62,035 bases of DNA from Defluviitaleaceae bacterium (GCA_009784025.1 WQVK01000010.1:1-62035); one strand, 5' to 3'. Positions 36,702-45,655 are shown, counted from the first letter of the stretch. Made by a program: numbers and translations. The notes: a model not told the origin generated them from the letters alone.

Positions 36702-37523
36702 ATGACGGTTTTTTTGTTGATGCTGGGGATGCTGTTTGGGCAAGGGTTTGAGGATACGGAGGTTTTTTTCCGGGAGGCGCGGGAGGTCCATGTGCCAGTT
36801 ATTATGTACCATTTGGTTACGGAAAAGCCGGGGCAGGTGGGCAAGTATGGGATTAGGCCGGGGGAGATGGAGGCGGATTTAGTTTTTCTGCGGGACAATG
36901 GGTATGTTACGGTTTTTATGCAGGATTTGATTGATTTTGTGGAGGAGGGGAGGCCGCTACCAGAGAAGCCTATTGTACTGTCTTTTGATGATGGGAATTT
37001 TAGTGATTATTTGTACCTTTTGTCGCTGTTTGTGGAATATGATATGAAGGCCGTGCTGGCAGTTACGGGCAAATTTGCAGACGATAGCAGCAAAAAATTT
37101 GCAGAAAACCCGAAGCTGCGCTACCCAAACACTACATGGGCGCAGGTTAAGGAATTGCATGATTCTGGGCATTTCGAGATACAGAACCATTCGCATAACT
37201 TACATTCCAAAGGTGGCAGCGGCGAAAAACGCGGCGAGGCCGTGGCAGATTACCACAGCCGCCTGGCTGCAGACTTGCAAAAACTGCAAGATTTATGCCA
37301 GCAGCATATAGGCGTTGCGCCCACCACCTTTGTGTATCCCCTTGGGGTGATAGGTAAGGATTCGCGGCGGGTGCTAGAAGACCTTGGCATGAAGGCATCA
37401 TTAAGCTGCTTTGAGGGCAAAAATATGCTGCGTAAAGGCGACCGTGATGCACTGTTTGAAATGCATAGGTTCAACAGGCCCAGCGGCACGACAGTGAAGG
37501 CGATTTTAGATAGAATTAAATGA
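36702..37523 (+). CDS. Polysaccharide deacetylase family protein
   Basis: About 273 residues. A short hydrophobic N-terminus (TVFLLMLGMLFGQGF) suggests export or anchoring. NodB-type catalytic features: VPVIMYHLVTE, IVLSFDDGNFSDY (motif 1, catalytic Asp pair), and HFEIQNHSHNLHS (motif 2, metal-binding His), then APTTFVYPLGVIGKDSRRVL. Such enzymes remove acetyl groups from N-acetylated sugars of the wall, peptidoglycan or spore cortex. AAAGGAG lies 10 bases before the ATG; a TTG one codon earlier is possible. Alone in its transcription unit. Confidence 0.88.
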   Translation: MTVFLLMLGMLFGQGFEDTEVFFREAREVHVPVIMYHLVTEKPGQVGKYGIRPGEMEADLVFLRDNGYVTVFMQDLIDFVEEGRPLPEKPIVLSFDDGNFSDYLYLLSLFVEYDMKAVLAVTGKFADDSSKKFAENPKLRYPNTTWAQVKELHDSGHFEIQNHSHNLHSKGGSGEKRGEAVADYHSRLAADLQKLQDLCQQHIGVAPTTFVYPLGVIGKDSRRVLEDLGMKASLSCFEGKNMLRKGDRDALFEMHRFNRPSGTTVKAILDRIK

Positions 37524-37553
37524 TATAGTATTTTGTACGACGCGAAAAAAATT

Positions 37554-37580
37554 CAGTTGGTCGGATTTTCCGACCAACTG
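37554..37580. repeat. Family C palindrome, copy 5
   Basis: CAGTTGGTCGG-ATTTT-CCGACCAACTG followed by AAAAATTCGCG; A tract on the left (GCGAAAAAAATT). Also flanked by GCGAA/TTCGC, so the palindrome extends outward to GACGCGAA/TTCGCGAC. Confidence 0.8.
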
Positions 37581-37597
37581 AAAAATTCGCGACTATA

Positions 37598-37714
37598 TAT
37601 AGTAAAATAATTCGAAATCGGTCTCGCCTGTCGCGGCAAAAACGCCTGGAACGCCTTATCTCGGCGTTCCAGGTGCCGCTCGGGCGAGACCGTTTCTCAT
37701 TTATTTTACTATAG
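37598..37714. repeat. Family A repeat, copy 9
   Basis: Left TATAGTAAAATAATTCGAAA, right TTCTCATTTATTTTACTATA. Inner hairpin CGCCTGGAACGCC...GGCGTTCCAGG. Both ends carry the same compensating change (TTTTAC/GTAAAA), so the arms still pair. Confidence 0.88.
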
Positions 37715-37724
37715 TACAACAATT

Positions 37725-37833
37725 CCACCTAAAAACACTCAAATATAACTTGTAAATTTCCCGCAAGCCCGAGTCGCTAAAAGCCTTGCCTTGTGAGAAA
37801 TTTCCTGCGCTCTATGTGAGTGTTTTTTAGGTG
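37725..37833. repeat. Family D repeat, copy 2 (short form)
   Basis: CCACCTAAAAACACTC... and ...GAGTGTTTTTTAGGTG are perfect outer arms. Inside are GTAAATTTCCCGCAAGC and GAGAAATTTCCTGCGC. C5, A9 and D2 together fill the gap between the deacetylase and the SpoIIM-family gene. Confidence 0.8.
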
Positions 37834-37891
37834 AAATTGCTATACATCCCCCTCCATCTGCGATATAATAACCTAACCCGGAGGTGCAACA

Positions 37892-38866
37892 ATGCAAGAA
37901 TCCACCTTTATCGCAAAAAATGAAGAGAACTGGAAAGCCCTAGAAGAATTTAACCGCCAGCTGCAAAAGCGCGGCGGTATTAAGCCTTCGCGCCATATGG
38001 ATGCAGGTGATGTGCGGGAGTTTGCGCGGCTTTTTAGGCTGGCCAGCCACCATATGGCCTATGCCAAGACGCATTTCCCAGGTGGCCAGGCGCTGCCGTA
38101 CCTTAACGGCATTGTTGGGGTCGCCCACAATTATTTTTATGTACGGGAGGCGAGCAGCCTTTCTCATGTAAAAAATTATTTCCTATACATATTCCCCAAA
38201 GCCGTGCGCGAAAGCTGGGGCTTTTGGGTTGCGGCGGCGGCTTTTTTTGCGCTGGGGATGCTTTTTGCGGGTTTTTACGTGGCAGACGATCTTAGCCGCA
38301 TGGGCGATATCATGCCAGGCTTCAGCGAACAGCAAGTGGTAGATGTGATTTTCCAAGAAGGCACAGGCAGCGGCGTAAGCTGGGAATACGCAGTGATGGC
38401 GGCGTTCATCACCACCAACAACATAACCGTGGCCTTTAACGCCTTCGCCCTAGGCATGCTGGCCGGCCTTGGCACGGTTTTTATTTTAGTGTACAACGGT
38501 TTGATAGTGGGCGGGCTTTTTGGCTTTCTGCACCAAAGCGGCGCAAACATGCTTGTTGCCTACGCTTTAATCCTGCCCCATGGCGTGATGGAACTTATGG
38601 CAATTTTCCTATGCGGCGGCGCAGGCCTAATGCTAGGAAAAGGAATGCTAATACCCGGCAGCCACAGCCGCAAGCATTCCCTAATAAAACAAGCAAAAAA
38701 AGCCGCAACCTTAATCCCTGGCATAATAACCCTACTAATAATAGCCGGCCTAATAGAAGGCTTCTTCACCCCACTGGCCATATCTGCATGGGCGAAAATA
38801 ATCTTCGCCGGGCTAACTGGCGTAGCTATGGTTGGGTATTTTAGGGTTGGGGTTAAAAAAGCGTAG
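37892..38866 (+). CDS. Stage II sporulation protein M family (DUF95) membrane protein
   Basis: A 324-residue protein. A cytoplasmic N-terminal helical region of about 100 residues precedes the SpoIIM/DUF95 core with five to six membrane helices: WGFWVAAAAFFALGMLFAGF, AAFITTNNITVAFNAFALG (the family's conserved N-N segment), LAGLGTVFILVYNGLIVGGL and ILPHGVMELMAIFLCGG. SpoIIM takes part in engulfment-linked peptidoglycan hydrolysis with SpoIID and SpoIIP; longer relatives like this one are also found in non-sporulation roles. GGAGG lies 7 bases before the ATG. A TATAAT motif lies near 37864. Confidence 0.85.
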   Translation: MQESTFIAKNEENWKALEEFNRQLQKRGGIKPSRHMDAGDVREFARLFRLASHHMAYAKTHFPGGQALPYLNGIVGVAHNYFYVREASSLSHVKNYFLYIFPKAVRESWGFWVAAAAFFALGMLFAGFYVADDLSRMGDIMPGFSEQQVVDVIFQEGTGSGVSWEYAVMAAFITTNNITVAFNAFALGMLAGLGTVFILVYNGLIVGGLFGFLHQSGANMLVAYALILPHGVMELMAIFLCGGAGLMLGKGMLIPGSHSRKHSLIKQAKKAATLIPGIITLLIIAGLIEGFFTPLAISAWAKIIFAGLTGVAMVGYFRVGVKKA

Positions 38867-38915
38867 GGTGGCTGCTGTAGAAATATGGCCGCCAGTTTGT
38901 TGATGGAGAGATAAA

Positions 38916-39521
38916 ATGGAAAATTTTCTGCAACACGAGCAGCAGCTTATACTCGAAGGTTTTGCGCCGGTAGCTGGCGTGGATGAAGTTGGCCGTGGGC
39001 CTTTTGCCGGGCCGGTGCTGGCATGTGCGCTTATTCTGCCAGAAGGGCTAATAATAGACGGGGTTAACGATTCTAAGAAGATATCACCAGCCAAGCGAGA
39101 GCGGCTGGCGGTTCAAATAAAAGCCGCAGCCACAGCCTATGCCTTTGGGATAATAGATGTCCCCACCATAGAGCGTGTAAACATTCTACAAGCCACAATG
39201 CTGGCCATGGCCCAGGCAGTAGAAAATCTACCCACAAAACCCGGCGCAGTTTTAATAGACGGAACCCACGCCCCAGCCATAAGCTGCAAAGCCGTATGCC
39301 TGCCACAGGGCGACAGCCGCAGCCACCTTATAGCCGCCGCCAGCATACTAGCCAAAGTAGAGCGCGACAACCTAATGGCCAACCTCCACGAGACCTACCC
39401 CCAATATGGCTTCGAAAAACACAAGGGCTACGGCACGCCAGCCCATATAGCCGCAATCCGCGAACACGGCCTATGCCCGCAGCATAGGGCAAGCTTTTGC
39501 CGCAAGTTTGCGCAGCAATAA
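38916..39521 (+). CDS. rnhB: Ribonuclease HII
   Basis: A 201-residue RNase HII, which nicks at ribonucleotides in DNA and removes RNA from RNA-DNA hybrids. Active-site features: AGVDEVGRGPFAGPV (D-E pair and GRG loop) near residue 18, VNDSKKISPAKRE, VLIDGTHAPA and KVERDNLM. Length is usual. TGGAGAG precedes the ATG. It follows the SpoIIM-family gene by 49 bases and may be cotranscribed. Confidence 0.96.
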   Translation: MENFLQHEQQLILEGFAPVAGVDEVGRGPFAGPVLACALILPEGLIIDGVNDSKKISPAKRERLAVQIKAAATAYAFGIIDVPTIERVNILQATMLAMAQAVENLPTKPGAVLIDGTHAPAISCKAVCLPQGDSRSHLIAAASILAKVERDNLMANLHETYPQYGFEKHKGYGTPAHIAAIREHGLCPQHRASFCRKFAQQ

Positions 39522-39525
39522 ATTG

Positions 39526-39553
39526 TTGACATCTTCGCCAGCTGTGATATTCT
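39526..39553 (+). promoter_or_regulatory. Promoter of the DUF4234 gene
   Basis: TTGACA at 39526-39531, 16-base spacer, TATTCT at 39548-39553 with TG one base before the -10 box. It sits right after the rnhB stop. Confidence 0.7.
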
Positions 39554-39587
39554 GTTGTAGATAATCTTATAAAAAGGAGTGAACAAC

Positions 39588-39968
39588 ATGGTGTTCATTG
39601 AAAAGAGAAGCATACCAGCAGCAGTTATTCTTACCATTATCACCTGCGGTATCTACGGGCTGTACTGGGATTTTAAAATTTGGGATTCCCTGTACCGTGC
39701 CACAAACAAACCCAGCCAAGCGGGCATGGATGTTCTTTTATCCATCATCACCTGCGGCATCTACTACATCTATATGATGTACAAAATGGGCAAAATGGAA
39801 AGCGAAGCCTACGATATGTACGGCCTTGGCCAGAAAGATGATTCTGCATTGTACCTGATTATCACAATATTCGGGTTCAGTATTGTTTCCATGGGTATTG
39901 TGCAATCCAACATAAACAACCGCCTTGCAGATGCTGTAAACAATGCTAGCGTACGCCCGCAACAGTAA
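39588..39968 (+). CDS. DUF4234-type small membrane protein
   Basis: A 126-residue membrane protein. Two similar helices each end in TCGIYGLYW or TCGIYYIYM (AVILTIITCGIYGLYWDFKI and LLSIITCGIYYIYMMYKMG), the feature of DUF4234 proteins, and a third hydrophobic segment (LYLIITIFGFSIVSMGIV) closes the protein. Function unknown. The ATG at 39588 has AAAAGGAG 9 bases upstream. It overlaps the next gene by 26 bases. A pairing of such a gene with a DUF2752 gene is often seen in Clostridia. Confidence 0.85.
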   Translation: MVFIEKRSIPAAVILTIITCGIYGLYWDFKIWDSLYRATNKPSQAGMDVLLSIITCGIYYIYMMYKMGKMESEAYDMYGLGQKDDSALYLIITIFGFSIVSMGIVQSNINNRLADAVNNASVRPQQ

Positions 39969-40353
39969 GCTGCAAAAAGTTGCAAAGTTATATTTAACGC
40001 TACTACTGATAGGGGTTGCGGCAATTGTCGCATCCCCTTTTGTTCCTGGCGGTATATGCCCCATACATAGGCTGTTCGGTATCCCATGCCCAGCCTGCGG
40101 TATGACTAGGGCTTTTTTTAACCTGCCAGATATCTGGCTTGCCCTAAGCTACCACCCCCTATTTTTTATAGTTCCCTTCGTGCCACTACTACCCATCTTT
40201 TCAGAAAAAAACCGCAACATAATCGCCACCATACTAATCATCCTCTTCCTAGGAACATGGCTAGCCAGGATGCTGCTACTATTCCCCCATACCGAACCAA
40301 TGACAATAAACCAAAGCTCGCTGATGCAGTTTCTACTTGGCAGGTTTAGGTAA
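39943..40353 (+). CDS. DUF2752 family membrane protein
   Basis: A 136-residue membrane protein with the DUF2752 signature CPIHRLFGIPCPACGMTRAF near residues 39-58, where PCPACGMTR is diagnostic. Three hydrophobic helices surround it (LTLLLIGVAAIVASPF, PLFFIVPFVPLLPIF, ATILIILFLGTWLARMLLLF). The conserved Cys pair may bind metal or form a disulphide. Function unknown. The start lies inside the DUF4234 gene in another frame, so translation is probably coupled. Confidence 0.88.
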   Translation: MLAYARNSKLQKVAKLYLTLLLIGVAAIVASPFVPGGICPIHRLFGIPCPACGMTRAFFNLPDIWLALSYHPLFFIVPFVPLLPIFSEKNRNIIATILIILFLGTWLARMLLLFPHTEPMTINQSSLMQFLLGRFR

Positions 40354-40356
40354 AAT

Positions 40357-40524
40357 AAAAACCGCCAAAGACTTCGCGTCCAGCACTTCCCACTTCTTTT
40401 TCGGAAAGAAGAAACAAAAAACTTTGGCATTGGAATAAACATCATATTCTAATGCCAAAGTTTTTGCCCCGCTTTTTTCAAAAAGCGGGTGGAGGTGCCG
40501 GAGGCGAAGCCTCTGGCGGTTTTA
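40357..40524. repeat. Family F element, copy 5 (full)
   Basis: Outer arms AAAACCGCCAAAGACTTCGC and GCGAAGCCTCTGGCGGTTTT. The inner stem ACTTTGGCATTGGAATA / TATTCTAATGCCAAAGT is peculiar to this copy, and so is the shortened loop with CACTTCTTTTTCGGAAAGAAG. Placed between the converging DUF2752 and glmM genes, where it would terminate both. Confidence 0.78.
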
Positions 40525-41880
40525 TTAAGCTAATTCATTCTCAATAACTCCAGCCAATTCATTTGCCCATTTTGTTATCTCTTCTTTGTTGCGGCCTTCT
40601 AGCATTACGCGCACTAGGGGTTCTGTGCCAGAGTGGCGCAGTAGCAGGCGGCCATTGTTTGCTAGGCGTGATTCTATTTCTGCTTGGGCTTCTTTTATTT
40701 TTGGGTTGGTGAATATTTCGGCTTTGCGGTTGTTGGGGATGGTTTTGTTTACTAGCACTTGTGGGAAGGTTTCCATTGTGGCGGCTAGGTTAGATAGGGT
40801 TTCATTTTTGCGGTTCATCGCGGATACTAGCTGCAGGGCGGATAGTATGCCGTCGCCAGAGGTGGTAAATTGGCGGAAGATGTAATGGCCAGATTGTTCG
40901 CCACCAAGGATAAGCTCGTCCTCTAACATTTTTTGTAATACGTAGCGGTCGCCCACATCTGTGCGTATTAGATTTATGCCATGCTCGCGGCAAAAGAAGT
41001 CTAACCCTTGGTTGGACATGCTGGTGGCCACTATTGTATTTTTTGGTAACTGGCCACGCTGAAGAAGGTCTAGGCCGCATATGGCTAGGATTGCGTCGCC
41101 GTCTATCACATTGCCGTTTTCGTCTATGGCTAGCATACGGTCACCGTCGCCGTCGAAGGCTATGCCTATGTCTACGTTTTGGGTTTTTACGTATGCTTGC
41201 AAGGCTTCCATATGCGTAGAGCCGCAGTTTGCGTTAATATTAGAGCCGCTTGGGCGGTTGAAAATGGTGTGAACATCTGCACCCAGCCGCTCGAAAACCC
41301 GCGGCGCAACAATGCTTGTAGCACCGTTTGCACAGTCCAGCGCAATTTTCATGCCAGACAGTGTTAGCTCTGGCACTGTGTATAGAAGCGATGTGGTATA
41401 ATCGTCTACAGAATACGCGCAGCGTTTGATTATGCCAACTTCTGCGCCTTCTGGGCGGGGTAGGCTGTCGCTGCCTTTCATGTTAATATGGGATTCTATT
41501 TCATCCTCGGTGCTGTCGGATAATTTGAAGCCGTCTTTGTCGAAAAATTTTATGCCATTATCCTGCATTGGGTTGTGCGATGCGGTTATCATAATGCCGG
41601 CGTCCATGCCGTATTTGCGCACAAGATACGCCACTGCCGGCGTGGGCACAAGGCCTGCGTTATGCACCTCTGCGCCAATGGAACATAAGCCCGCCCCAAG
41701 GGCCGCCTCAAGCATATCTCCGCTTTTGCGGCCGTCTTTGCCCAGTAGCACCTTTGGTGCCCGTTGAGACTTTTTTGTAAGAACATATGCGCCTGCGCGC
41801 CCTAGCTGGAATGCCAGCTCTGGCGTAAGTTCACGGTTGGCCACACCGCGCACGCCATCTGTACCAAAGTATTTTGACAT
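40525..41880 (-). CDS. glmM: Phosphoglucosamine mutase
   Basis: A 451-residue enzyme that converts glucosamine-6-phosphate to glucosamine-1-phosphate for peptidoglycan precursor synthesis. Motifs: FGTDGVRGVAN at the N-terminus, the phosphoserine loop ITASHNPMQDNGIKFF at about residue 98, the metal loop DGDGDRMLAID near 240, sugar loop GGEQSGHYIF near 320 and the phosphate loop RHSGTEPLVRVMLEG at the C-terminus. All catalytic loops are intact. GGAG lies 11 bases before the ATG. Confidence 0.97.
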   Translation of the reverse strand: MSKYFGTDGVRGVANRELTPELAFQLGRAGAYVLTKKSQRAPKVLLGKDGRKSGDMLEAALGAGLCSIGAEVHNAGLVPTPAVAYLVRKYGMDAGIMITASHNPMQDNGIKFFDKDGFKLSDSTEDEIESHINMKGSDSLPRPEGAEVGIIKRCAYSVDDYTTSLLYTVPELTLSGMKIALDCANGATSIVAPRVFERLGADVHTIFNRPSGSNINANCGSTHMEALQAYVKTQNVDIGIAFDGDGDRMLAIDENGNVIDGDAILAICGLDLLQRGQLPKNTIVATSMSNQGLDFFCREHGINLIRTDVGDRYVLQKMLEDELILGGEQSGHYIFRQFTTSGDGILSALQLVSAMNRKNETLSNLAATMETFPQVLVNKTIPNNRKAEIFTNPKIKEAQAEIESRLANNGRLLLRHSGTEPLVRVMLEGRNKEEITKWANELAGVIENELA

Positions 41881-41955
41881 ATTCTAAGTCACTCCTTATG
41901 CTATAGAATATCACATTTTGGCTGTAAAATACAAATTTTTTTATGTATAATATAA

Positions 41956-42119
41956 CTAGACTTCTTCCGAAAGTTCCGTAGGGGGTTTCAGAAAAGTTAT
42001 ATTTTCAATCTTTTGCTTCTTCTGAGGTCACCCGGAAGAAACCGGGCGGCAGGTCGTGCCGGGTTCGCCAAGCGAACCTTATGAAATTGCGTTTTTTGCA
42101 TTTTCAGGAGAGCCCTACT
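41956..42119. repeat. Family B repeat, copy 7 (long form, reverse)
   Basis: CTAGACTTCTTCCGAAAG at the left, TTTTTTGCATTTTCAGGAG at the right. Nested cassette (about 42026-42082) contains CCCGGAAGAAACCGGG, CGGCAGGTCGTGCCG and GGTTCGCCAAGCGAACC. First hairpin is degraded (GTTCCGTAGGGGGTTTCAG). Confidence 0.72.
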
Positions 42120-42162
42120 GTAATGTTCTGCACAAAATACGGTTTACATAATAGGAGGAAAA

Positions 42163-42696
42163 ATGCTTAACCTCATCAGTTTCGCTTCAGACAGCGAAAG
42201 ATATAAATTTGAATATATTTATGAAAAATATAAGCGTCTGCTGCGCGCCCGGGCATATGATATTTTGAAGGATTATCCCCTGGCCGAAGACGCTGTTAGT
42301 GAAGCCTATTTACGGGCGTATAAGCATTTGCACAAAATAGGCGACCCAGATAGCCCACAAACGGCTTCGTTTTTGGTAACTATTGTAAAAAACCTGGCAA
42401 TTAATATGTACCATAGGGAAAAGCGCAGCACCCCCGTGGACATAACAGAATACGATAAGCCCGACGAATTTAACCTGGAGGAATCCGTAACTTCTAAGGA
42501 TGACACAGCCATGGCAATGGAGCTAGTGGGGCGGCTTAGGGAAGAATATCGGGCGGTGTTTCTACTAAAATACGCACATGAATTATCCCACAAGGAAATA
42601 GCAGCAACCCTTGGTATAACAGAAAATAACGTGACAGTGCGCCTGCACCGGGCGAAAACAAAACTACTAGAATGGGCAAAGGAGGTGGCGATATGA
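42163..42696 (+). CDS. ECF-type sigma factor
   Basis: A 177-residue sigma-70 family factor with regions 2 and 4 only. Region 2: FEYIYEKYKRLLRARAYDIL, AEDAVSEAYLRAYKHL, with a SFLVTIVKNLAINMYHREKR helix for -10 contact. Region 4: LREEYRAVFLLKYAHELSHK then EIAATLGITENNVTVRLHRAKTKL, a clear helix-turn-helix. It replaces the housekeeping sigma at a special set of promoters. AGGAGG lies 4 bases before the ATG. The stop overlaps the next start by 4 bases (ATGA); the product of that gene probably acts as its anti-sigma factor. Confidence 0.93.
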   Translation: MLNLISFASDSERYKFEYIYEKYKRLLRARAYDILKDYPLAEDAVSEAYLRAYKHLHKIGDPDSPQTASFLVTIVKNLAINMYHREKRSTPVDITEYDKPDEFNLEESVTSKDDTAMAMELVGRLREEYRAVFLLKYAHELSHKEIAATLGITENNVTVRLHRAKTKLLEWAKEVAI

Positions 42697-43532
42697 GCGA
42701 CGAGAAATTGCTAAGAAACTTAGCGAAGCAATATGTAAACGAAGCAGGCAAGGCCTACCAGCGCGAAAACGCCGCCATTGACCATGCGCCTATCCCTACG
42801 CTGGATACAAAAATGGCCGCCGCCCGCCGCAGGCATAGGGCGCGCTTTATGCGCGGGTTTGTTGGCATTGCTGCATCGGTTTTGGTGCTGGTTGTGGTGG
42901 GTGTTACTGTGCTGCCGCAGTTTTTGCGGGATGAGATGCTAGACCGCATGCCGCTGCTCGCGCCGGAAACTGCTGCGCCGGCTGCCGCCCAGGCAGATTC
43001 GATATATGGGGCAGGTGATATGGGTTATGGTTTTGGGGATGTTGCGGCAATGGAGGAATCTTGGGAACCCACGCATTGGGGCGATGCAATAGCAGGTGCG
43101 GCGCCTAATGATGGCGTTTTTGGTGCTGCAACTTCTGACGATACCAGCCCTGAACTGTGGGCGGCCCAGCCAGGAGGCGGTTTAGCAGATGAGCAGCCCA
43201 TGGCCGCGGCCATACCTGCCCCAGCCATAGCCAGAGTCTTCCTTGCGCCACCTGCGGGCTGGCAAATTGTCTACACAGATTTCGACGGGGAGAAAACAAT
43301 CTTCCATTTGGAGAATGATATCCAAAATTCTGTGGTGGTAATTGCATCCCTGCCGCCAGAAACTAGTGACTTCTCGCAATTTTTCCCTGTGTTAATTAAC
43401 TATCAGCGAGCCTTTATGAAAATAGACAGCTATTTTAGCGTGCTAATTTACCACCAGGATGGCCTGCAATTTACCCTTACCACCCCCCATGATTATGCAG
43501 ATTTGCTGGTTTTGGCTGGGGCGTGGATATAG
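42693..43532 (+). CDS. Putative anti-sigma factor, one membrane segment
   Basis: A 279-residue protein: cytoplasmic N-terminus of about 60 residues with no zinc motif, one membrane helix at about 57-80 (FVGIAASVLVLVVVGVTVLP), then a low-complexity Ala/Pro-rich extracellular linker and a folded C-terminal domain (FLAPPAGWQIVYTDFDGEKT, FHLENDIQNSVVVIASLPPE). The position, translational coupling (ATGA, AAAGGAGG) and topology suggest an anti-sigma factor. The C-terminal part looks like a DUF4367-type domain, common in such proteins. The sensed signal is unknown. Confidence 0.75.
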   Translation: MSDEKLLRNLAKQYVNEAGKAYQRENAAIDHAPIPTLDTKMAAARRRHRARFMRGFVGIAASVLVLVVVGVTVLPQFLRDEMLDRMPLLAPETAAPAAAQADSIYGAGDMGYGFGDVAAMEESWEPTHWGDAIAGAAPNDGVFGAATSDDTSPELWAAQPGGGLADEQPMAAAIPAPAIARVFLAPPAGWQIVYTDFDGEKTIFHLENDIQNSVVVIASLPPETSDFSQFFPVLINYQRAFMKIDSYFSVLIYHQDGLQFTLTTPHDYADLLVLAGAWI

Positions 43533-43533
43533 T

Positions 43534-43580
43534 GAAGTTTTTTCGAAATCACATTTTCTGTGATTTCAGAAGAACTCTAG
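43534..43580. repeat. Family B partial copy (single hairpin)
   Basis: TTTTTTCGAAATCACA-TTTTC-TGTGATTTCAGAAGAA then CTCTAG. One B hairpin placed right behind the anti-sigma gene, where it could end transcription before the VWA gene. A further GGGGTTTCGCCCC hairpin lies at 43624. Confidence 0.6.
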
Positions 43581-43707
43581 TGTAATATTTTTGCAGCAGA
43601 TTGGTTTTATGGGTAGAACCGAGGGGTTTCGCCCCTGTGCCCGGAGAATTTGGATCTTGCGTGCGATTCAAGAATGGGTGAGTTCTGTGGAATGAAGGGA
43701 TGATTCT

Positions 43708-45387
43708 ATGAAGAAGTTTATTTTTGCGATAGTTTTTGTTTTATTTTTGGCGGCATGTAGCGGAGGTGCTATGGATGATGCGCCCCCGCCTGCCACGGCT
43801 ACTGACGCTGATGAATCTTTGCGGCTTAACGTAGCACAAAGTTTGCCAGATGAGGATATTTTTGTAGAAGTAGCGGATGTTGCGCCGGGGGCAGATACTG
43901 TGGGCAACATGATGATGCCAATTGCGCCGCCGCTTGTGCCATTGCCAGCCCTTGAGCCTGCAACAGCCGAAGCCCAGGGCTGGCATGAGGATGCTTTTCA
44001 ATTCCGGCATGTGGAAACACAGCTAAACGAAACTCACCTGCCCATTGCAGAAAACCGCTGGATAAGCCCGCAAGAAGAGGCCGCAATCTCCTTCACATTG
44101 CAGATAGACACCGCAGCCTACCGTAATGTGGCCCGCATGATAAACAACGGCATACGTCCCGCAACAGATGCCGTGCGTATTGCAGAGATGGTAAATTATT
44201 TTAACTTTGACATAATCAGCCCGCTGGAAGAGGGTTCGCCTTTTTCTGTTTATACAGAGATTGGGGTGTCGCCGTTTAACAGCAGAAATTACCTGGCCTT
44301 CGTGAGGGTGCGTGGCAAAGATGTGGACCGAGCACAGCTGCCTGCCAGCAACCTTACGTTTTTGATAGATACATCTGGCTCTATGGCGCCTGCTAATAGG
44401 CTACCGTTGGTGCAGCAAGCTTTGGGGCTGCTTGTGCCAGAGCTTGACGAAAATGATATCGTGTCTATAGTCACATATGCCGGCTGCGCTAGGGTGCTTT
44501 TGGATAGTGTGCCGGGGTATAGGCATGATTATATTATGGATGCCATAAACAGCCTTGAGGCGCGGGGCAGCACTGCAGGCGGCCCGGGCATTAGCACGGC
44601 ATACCAGCTTGCCATGCAAAATTTTAATCCAGATATGAACAATCGCATAATACTGGCCACAGATGGCGACTTTAATGTGGGGGTATCTGCCGTAAGCGAG
44701 CTTTATGAAATGATGGCAGAATATCGCCGCCGTGGCATACACATGACCATACTGGGCGTGGGCATGGGTAATTTCCGGGACGATATGCTGGAAACCATAG
44801 CCCGCAATGGCAACGCAAATTACCATTATCTAGACAATATCCAGGCTGCGCATAAGGTTTTTGTGGAAGAATTTTTGTCTAATATGTTTGTGATAGCCGA
44901 AGATGTGCGGGCGCAAATTGAATTTAACCCGGCAGTGGTGGGTAACTACAGGCTTATAGGTTACGAAAACCGCATAATGGACAATATAGACTTTGACAAT
45001 GATTTCCGCGATGCCGGCGAAATTGGTGTAGGCTCTGAAGTGGTGCTTATGTTTGAATTTGCCTTGAATGATGGTATTTTTAGTGCTGATATGCAACTGC
45101 TAGACCTTTTCTCTGTGCGTATACGCTACCACGACCCAGGCAGTCCTGTTAGCCAGCTTTTGGAAATACCTGTGACTTCCAGTAGAATACTCGCCCAGAA
45201 TTCATCAGATTTTACCTTTGCGGCGGCGGTTGCGGCCTTTGGGCATATGTTACGCGATTCTGAACATGCTGGGGATGTTACTTTAACTCAAACTTTAGAA
45301 ATGGCTACAAGTAGCCTAGGCCAGGACAGAGGCGGCCACAGGCGCGGGTTTGTGGAGTTGGTTATGGCTTTTGGGGAGATACAGTAA
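43708..45387 (+). CDS. VWA-domain lipoprotein (YfbK-like)
   Basis: A 559-residue lipoprotein. Signal peptide FIFAIVFVLFLAAC with lipobox LAAC at residue 17. After a Pro/Ala-rich linker, residues 110-190 hold the von Willebrand N-terminal extension (ISFTLQIDTAAYRNVARMIN, IRIAEMVNYFNF-like VRIAEMVNYFNFD), then the VWA domain with a perfect MIDAS motif LTFLIDTSGSM near 220 and ATDGDFNVGVS near 320, and a DUF3520-type C-terminus. VWA domains bind metal and mediate protein adhesion. It follows the sigma/anti-sigma pair by 175 bases in the same direction, a neighbourhood repeated in other Clostridia in my recollection. Confidence 0.88.
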   Translation: MKKFIFAIVFVLFLAACSGGAMDDAPPPATATDADESLRLNVAQSLPDEDIFVEVADVAPGADTVGNMMMPIAPPLVPLPALEPATAEAQGWHEDAFQFRHVETQLNETHLPIAENRWISPQEEAAISFTLQIDTAAYRNVARMINNGIRPATDAVRIAEMVNYFNFDIISPLEEGSPFSVYTEIGVSPFNSRNYLAFVRVRGKDVDRAQLPASNLTFLIDTSGSMAPANRLPLVQQALGLLVPELDENDIVSIVTYAGCARVLLDSVPGYRHDYIMDAINSLEARGSTAGGPGISTAYQLAMQNFNPDMNNRIILATDGDFNVGVSAVSELYEMMAEYRRRGIHMTILGVGMGNFRDDMLETIARNGNANYHYLDNIQAAHKVFVEEFLSNMFVIAEDVRAQIEFNPAVVGNYRLIGYENRIMDNIDFDNDFRDAGEIGVGSEVVLMFEFALNDGIFSADMQLLDLFSVRIRYHDPGSPVSQLLEIPVTSSRILAQNSSDFTFAAAVAAFGHMLRDSEHAGDVTLTQTLEMATSSLGQDRGGHRRGFVELVMAFGEIQ

Positions 45388-45469
45388 AACGGTTATAGAT
45401 TTTGGCAGCCTCCAGCCCCGCCACTCAGTTTTTTGAAAAAAGCAAAAACTTCAATATTTATAAGAAAAT

Positions 45470-45485
45470 GGTACCATACGGTACC
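45470..45485. repeat. Family G unit, single copy
   Basis: GGTACCATACGGTACC followed by ATTTTTTG, so it could terminate the VWA gene. The gap from 45388 to 45809 also holds a short F-like piece with GTTTTTTGAAAAAAGC at 45428, an AT-rich stretch with no feature (45490-45655), then F and D fragments. Confidence 0.78.
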
Positions 45486-45655
45486 ATTTTTTGTGCAAAA
45501 AACACATTTTTTTGCCCTCAAATTTGTTGAGAAGCTGCTAAACAAGCCATTTCTTTAAAGTAAATTAAGTATAAATTTTTCATTTTGTTTCTTTGAATCG
45601 AAATGATGTATAGTTTCAGGCCGCAAAAGTATGTTTCTCGGCATGAAAAATTCAA

